DNA from: Methylobacterium sp. DB0501
GTDB taxonomy: Bacteria; Pseudomonadota; Alphaproteobacteria; Rhizobiales; Beijerinckiaceae
Length of the DNA: 64,000 nt
Direction: 5' to 3'
NCBI RefSeq assembly: GCF_011043735.1
Contig: NZ_JAAKGV010000012.1
Location: 1 to 64,000 of the forward strand
The translations under genes and the position numbers were made by a program. The notes under the pieces are model-generated. The model was not told the origin of the DNA. It searched no databases and worked only from the letters and a program-made list of their open reading frames with translations. This document shows, piece by piece, positions 60,429 through 64,000 of this stretch (positions are counted from its first letter, which is position 1; every line of letters starts with the position of its first letter).

Positions 60429-61280
60429 ATGTTGCACCTGCTGGTGGCGGATGGGAACGACCGGGCCGGTCGCGAGAGGCATCTCACGGTCTGCGCCAGG
60501 ACTTCCGCGGAGACCTATGCCGGCATCCTGACGACGCTCGCCCCGGAGGCGCGCTGCCACCTCGTCGCCCCGGCGGATCCGGAAGCGGTGCTGCCGCGGG
60601 CGCTCTCCGACTGCGACGCCCTGGTCCTCACCGGCTCGACCCTCCATGTCGAGGAGGGCGGTCCCGCGGTGACCCGGCAATGCGAACTGGTGCGGGCGGC
60701 ACTGACCGCCGGCATTCCGGTCTTCGGCTCGTGCTGGGGCGTGCAGGTCGCCGCCACGATCGCAGGCGGCCGGGCCGCCCGCAACCCGCGCGGCCCGGAA
60801 TACGGCCTCGCCCGCGGCATCAGCCGGACGGAAACCGGGATCGGCCACCCGCTCCTCGACGGACGGCCGTCGGCCTGGGACGCGCCGGCGATCCACGACG
60901 ACGCCGTGATCGAGCCGCCGCCGGGAAGCCGGGTGCTCGCCGGCAACGACCGGCTCGACGTCCAGGCGATCGAGATCCGCCTCGGCGACGGGGTGTTCTG
61001 GGGCACGCAGTACCATCCCGAGCTCGACCTCGACGAGGTTGCGGCGATGCTGCGGCTCTCGGCCGAGGGCGTCGTGGAGGCCGGCCTGTGCGGCGACGAG
61101 GCGGCGCTCCACGCCTATGCCGATGCCTTGCGCGACCTGCACCGCGACCCGGAGGGTCGGGCCGACCTCGCCTGGCGCCTCGGCGTGACCGCCGAGGTTC
61201 TGGTGCCGGATCGCCGCCGGCGCGAGATCGCCAACTTCCTCGACCGCCTGGTGCGGCCGAGGGCCGGAGGGCGGCGCTGA
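60429..61280 (+). CDS. class I glutamine amidotransferase-like protein
   Basis: 283 residues. The nucleophile elbow is PVFGSCWGVQVAATIAGG with Cys at about residue 101; the other triad members lie in WGTQYHPELD (His and Glu). A LVLTGSTLHVEE segment, the WDAPAIHDDAV loop and the long C-terminal helical extension of about 70 residues fit stand-alone amidotransferases (GuaA-N-like, DUF or YvdE-like). The acceptor substrate is unknown. AAGGAGCC precedes the ATG. Confidence 0.88.
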   Translation: MLHLLVADGNDRAGRERHLTVCARTSAETYAGILTTLAPEARCHLVAPADPEAVLPRALSDCDALVLTGSTLHVEEGGPAVTRQCELVRAALTAGIPVFGSCWGVQVAATIAGGRAARNPRGPEYGLARGISRTETGIGHPLLDGRPSAWDAPAIHDDAVIEPPPGSRVLAGNDRLDVQAIEIRLGDGVFWGTQYHPELDLDEVAAMLRLSAEGVVEAGLCGDEAALHAYADALRDLHRDPEGRADLAWRLGVTAEVLVPDRRRREIANFLDRLVRPRAGGRR

Positions 61281-61284
61281 GGCC

Positions 61285-62424
61285 TCAGGCCGTCCGCGCC
61301 GGGGCGAGGCGCGGCCCCGGGGCCGAACGCTCCTCGCCGACGAGGTGGAAGGCGGCCGGACGGCGGAACAGGAACCGGGCGGGGGTGTGGCGGACCACCC
61401 GCTCGATGGCGAGGGGAACCGTCACGGCGGCCAAAGTCACGAGCGCCGAGACCAGCCCGACATCCTCGATGACCCCGCTGCGGATCAGCACGGTGCGCAA
61501 GGCCGCCATCGGCAGGAAGAAGGCGAGGTAGATCACGATCGAGCGCTCGCCGCAGGCCCGGAAGGCGGCGGTGACGGGTCCGCCCGCCTTGGTCAGAAGG
61601 GCGGCCGCCGCCACGATGGCGACCGCGCCGGCCGCACCCAGCACGAGGTTCACGCCCGGCAGGCTCGCGAGGGTCGGATGCGACGGGAATCCGGTCGGCG
61701 TGACGACGAACACGGTCTCGATCACCGCCCAGAGGGCCAGCCCCGCCAGCGCCGGGCCGGCCTTCGCCCGCACCGTGTCGGCCAAGCCGAAGATGCGATC
61801 CGCGAACAGGTATCCGGCGACGAAGTAGACGAAGCGGGCGCAGAACTCGTCGATCAGGGTCGAGCCGGTATGGATCGGGGCGAGCTGCAGCAGGGCCGCG
61901 CCGATCAGCAGCGCCGGGCCGGGCAGCCGGCGCAGGAGCTTCACCGCGACCGAGAACACCGCCAGAAGGTAGATGAACCACAGGGTCGAGTACGGCTCGA
62001 CCAGCCCGTGGGCGAGGTGGGCGAGGAAGGCGCCCGGGCCTGCGCCGTCGGTGATCTGGGCGTATTTCACCGCCGACTGGAGCACCAGCCACAGCAGGTA
62101 GAAATACGCGAAGTGCACGATGCGCCGGTCGGCGAAGAGCCGCCAGTCGCGGTCCACCACGCGGCCGAGGAACAGGCCGGACAGGAGGAAGAAATCCGGG
62201 ATCCGGAACGGTTTGGCGAACTCCACGACGTGGTGCATGAAGCCCTCGCCCCCCATCGCCTCGCCGACCCCGAGGGTGGAGTGCATCATCACCACCAGGA
62301 TGATGCAGATGCCCTTCGCCACGTCGACCCAGGCGAGCCGCCCGGATTCGCCGGCGCCGCGCGGGCGCACCGGATCGTCCGGCCGGACCGAGAGGACGGG
62401 TTCGGTGTTGGGGCGGGCGGACAT
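61285..62424 (-). CDS. acyltransferase family 3 membrane protein
   Basis: 379 residues with about ten transmembrane segments. The start of the domain, RLAWVDVAKGICIILVVMMH, has the Asp and His typical of acyltransferase 3 (OafA/OpgC-like), followed by FRIPDFFLLSGLFLGR. An N-terminal Pro/Arg-rich stretch of about 30 residues is cytoplasmic. Such enzymes acylate polysaccharides or lipids in the envelope. It converges on the amidotransferase gene with four bases between stops. The start ATG at 62424 was chosen as nearest to the domain. Confidence 0.9.
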   Translation of the reverse strand: MSARPNTEPVLSVRPDDPVRPRGAGESGRLAWVDVAKGICIILVVMMHSTLGVGEAMGGEGFMHHVVEFAKPFRIPDFFLLSGLFLGRVVDRDWRLFADRRIVHFAYFYLLWLVLQSAVKYAQITDGAGPGAFLAHLAHGLVEPYSTLWFIYLLAVFSVAVKLLRRLPGPALLIGAALLQLAPIHTGSTLIDEFCARFVYFVAGYLFADRIFGLADTVRAKAGPALAGLALWAVIETVFVVTPTGFPSHPTLASLPGVNLVLGAAGAVAIVAAAALLTKAGGPVTAAFRACGERSIVIYLAFFLPMAALRTVLIRSGVIEDVGLVSALVTLAAVTVPLAIERVVRHTPARFLFRRPAAFHLVGEERSAPGPRLAPARTA

Positions 62425-62702
62425 CGGCGGTCTCCACGAGGCTGGTCCGAGGCTCGCAGGGAGACGTAAAGAACGGTGCCGGCACGGCCCGTCGAATCGC
62501 CTGAGATGCGGCAAGTCCGGATTTACCCTGGTGCGCCTTCGCCCGGTCGCGGGCGTCGGGATGTCCGGAAATCGGCCGGACGGCCCGCCCGGACCCGTGC
62601 CGCCCGCCCCCCGGCCATCGGGCTTGACCCTGCGGCGCGCCGCTTCCATCTCGGGCCGGCCGGGGCGCGACGGATTCGCGCGTGCGACGGGCTCGAACCG
62701 CG

Positions 62703-63893
62703 ATGCCGATCCAACGCCGGGCCGCCATCACCCTGGCCGTCCTCGCCCTGCTGGTCTTCCTGCTCTACCAGCTGCGCGACGTGCTCCTGCCCTTCGTGGC
62801 CGGCGCGGCCCTCGCCTACGCCCTCGATCCGGTCGCCGACCGGCTGGAGCGGCTCGGGGTCGGGCGGCTCGCCGCGACGCTGATCATCCTGGCGGTGTTC
62901 CTGTGCGGGCTGATCCTCGCCCTGATCCTGGTGGTGCCGCTCGCGGCGAACCAGGTCGCGGCCCTCGTCGCCTCGCTGCCGGCGATGATCGCGAAGCTCC
63001 AGGCGATCATCGCCGAGCGGGCGGGTCCCCTGATCGAGCGGGCCGGCGGCCACGGCGCGCTCCAGGAACTGCAATCCTCCGTCGGCAACCTGATGGGCCA
63101 GGCCGTGGCCTGGATCCTCGGGTTCCTGCGCTCGCTGTGGTCGGGCAGCCAGGCGGTCGTCGGCATCATCTCGCTCCTGGTGGTGACGCCGGTGGTGGCC
63201 TTCTACCTGCTCGTCGACTGGGACCGGATGATCGCCACCCTCGACCGCTGGGTGCCGCCGCGCCACCGCGACACCGCCCGGATGCTCGCCCGGGACATCG
63301 ACGGGGCGATCACCGCCTTCATCCGCGGCCAGAGCCTGGTCTGCCTGATCCTCGGCACCTTCTATGCGGTCGGCCTCTGGCTGGTCGGGCTGAATTTCGG
63401 CGTGCTGATCGGCCTGATGGCCGGCTTCCTCACCTTCATCCCGTATGTCGGCTCGCTCACCGGCTTCCTGCTCTCCACCGGCGTCGCCCTGGTGCAGTTC
63501 TGGCCGGACTGGGTCTCGGTGGTGCTGACGGTCGGGATCTTCCTGGTCGGCCAGTTCCTGGAAGGCAACGTGCTCCAGCCCAAGCTCGTCGGCGACGCGG
63601 TGCGGCTGCACCCGGTCTGGCTGATGTTCGCGCTGCTCGCCTTCGGCTCGCTGTTCGGCTTCCTCGGGCTGCTCCTGGCGGTGCCGGTGGCGGCGGCCCT
63701 CGGCGTCGTCGCCCGCTTCGGGGTGAAACGCTATCTCGAAAGCCGCCTCTACCACGACGGCACGCCGATCCTCGGACCCGACGCGACGGTGGTGGTGGCC
63801 AAGCCGGCAGTAGCAAAGCCGGCAGTAGCAAAGCCGGCGCTCGCCAATCCGGCGGTGGCGAATTCCGTCCCGCCCGCCATATCGAAGCCCTGA
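62703..63893 (+). CDS. AI-2E/PerM family transporter
   Basis: A 396-residue membrane protein with about eight hydrophobic segments. The start LRDVLLPFVAGAALAYALDP, the loop around VTPVVAFYLLVDWDRM, and LTFIPYVGSLTGFLL, then QFLEGNVLQPKLVGDAVRLHP, define the family. Members were named for autoinducer-2 export, but some are Na+/H+ antiporters, so the substrate is open. The C-terminal tail has a Lys-Pro-Ala-Val-Ala repeat. A GTG at 62682 could start seven residues earlier. An HdaA-like gene follows, an order seen in other alphaproteobacteria. Confidence 0.93.
   Translation: MPIQRRAAITLAVLALLVFLLYQLRDVLLPFVAGAALAYALDPVADRLERLGVGRLAATLIILAVFLCGLILALILVVPLAANQVAALVASLPAMIAKLQAIIAERAGPLIERAGGHGALQELQSSVGNLMGQAVAWILGFLRSLWSGSQAVVGIISLLVVTPVVAFYLLVDWDRMIATLDRWVPPRHRDTARMLARDIDGAITAFIRGQSLVCLILGTFYAVGLWLVGLNFGVLIGLMAGFLTFIPYVGSLTGFLLSTGVALVQFWPDWVSVVLTVGIFLVGQFLEGNVLQPKLVGDAVRLHPVWLMFALLAFGSLFGFLGLLLAVPVAAALGVVARFGVKRYLESRLYHDGTPILGPDATVVVAKPAVAKPAVAKPALANPAVANSVPPAISKP
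63801..63860 (+). repeat. 15-bp tandem repeats at the PerM C-terminus
   Basis: AAGCCGGCAGTAGCA occurs twice exactly, followed by two diverged copies. They encode KPAVA twice, then KPALA and NPAVA. The perfect copies use GTA and GCA codons, rare in this genome, which suggests recent slippage. Confidence 0.85.
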
Positions 63894-63918
63894 CCCGCAA
63901 GAGGCGCCCGACTCCCGC

Positions 63919-64000
63919 ATGTCCGACCAGCCGCGCCAGCTCGCCCTCGACCTGCCCGTCGCCCCCCGCTTCGGCCTCGAGGACTTCCTGGTCAGCCCGA
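63919..64000 (+). CDS. HdaA-like DnaA-family protein, N-terminal part
   Basis: The gene is cut by the right edge; 27 residues are visible, MSDQPRQLALDLPVAPRFGL, then EDFLVSP. The pattern QLALDLP....RFG.EDFLVS is the start of alphaproteobacterial HdaA, a DnaA-related ATPase that inactivates DnaA after initiation. The position after the PerM-type transporter supports this. The AAA+ domain is outside the window. Confidence 0.8.
   Translation, partial: MSDQPRQLALDLPVAPRFGLEDFLVSP

Overview
The window is chromosomal DNA of a very GC-rich alphaproteobacterium of the order Hyphomicrobiales, most likely Methylobacterium or a close relative. This rests on protein similarity recognised by eye and on gene order: glyA-nrdR-ribD-ribE, hisB-DUF2628-hisH-hisA-hisF-hisE-coaA, NDUFA12-DUF2155, lgt-midA-pgeF, a fused indolepyruvate oxidoreductase and an Omp25/31-type porin. 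I saw no rRNA, tRNA, CRISPR array, intact insertion sequence or prophage. Almost everything looks like core genome.

Layout. 1-3.2 kb: end of glyA, then nrdR, ribD and ribE (folate C1 metabolism, nucleotide-reductase control, riboflavin). 3.2-4.7 kb: a short-chain-dehydrogenase remnant, an Hsp20 gene and a conserved hypothetical. 4.8-9.4 kb, minus strand: ribH, nusB, thiL and hppA, which in many relatives continue from ribE on the same strand. 9.7-14.2 kb: an MFS transporter and the cytochrome bc1 operon petABC. 14.3-20.8 kb: mtnP and the histidine operon, with a DUF29 gene between hisA and hisF, ending in coaA. 21-24 kb: an orphan periplasmic binding protein, thpR and an arylesterase. 24-28.4 kb: a YbbA/YbbP-type ABC exporter and a Bax-inhibitor-1 membrane protein. 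28.5-35.5 kb: a MarR-GNAT fusion, a cobS-DUF1289-aspartic protease operon divergent from cobT, a FemAB-like acyltransferase with a polysaccharide deacetylase, and two small proteins. 35.7-40.7 kb: the fused indolepyruvate oxidoreductase with a divergent Lrp-family regulator, then a porin. 41-44 kb: pgeF, midA, lgt. 44.4-50 kb: ilvA, an AbrB-type membrane protein and oxyR divergent from a catalase. 50-51.5 kb: a hendecad-repeat coiled-coil membrane protein, a cupin and a RidA-family protein. 51.7-55.5 kb: the large B12-dependent ribonucleotide reductase nrdJ. 56-57.2 kb: NDUFA12 and a DUF2155 protein. 57.2-58 kb: a gene-poor, AT-rich stretch. 58-64 kb: a class A penicillin-binding protein, a glutamine amidotransferase, an acyltransferase, an AI-2E/PerM transporter and the start of an HdaA-like gene.

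Links between genes. NrdR is encoded at the left end, and two NrdR-box-like sites 32 bp apart lie upstream of nrdJ at the right end. NrdJ needs cobalamin, whose last assembly steps are encoded by cobS and cobT. OxyR and catalase are divergent, with an OxyR-type palindrome on the oxyR start codon. I found no convincing wholly new system. The most interesting items are regulatory sites, gene remnants, repeats and small unusual insertions in otherwise conserved operons.
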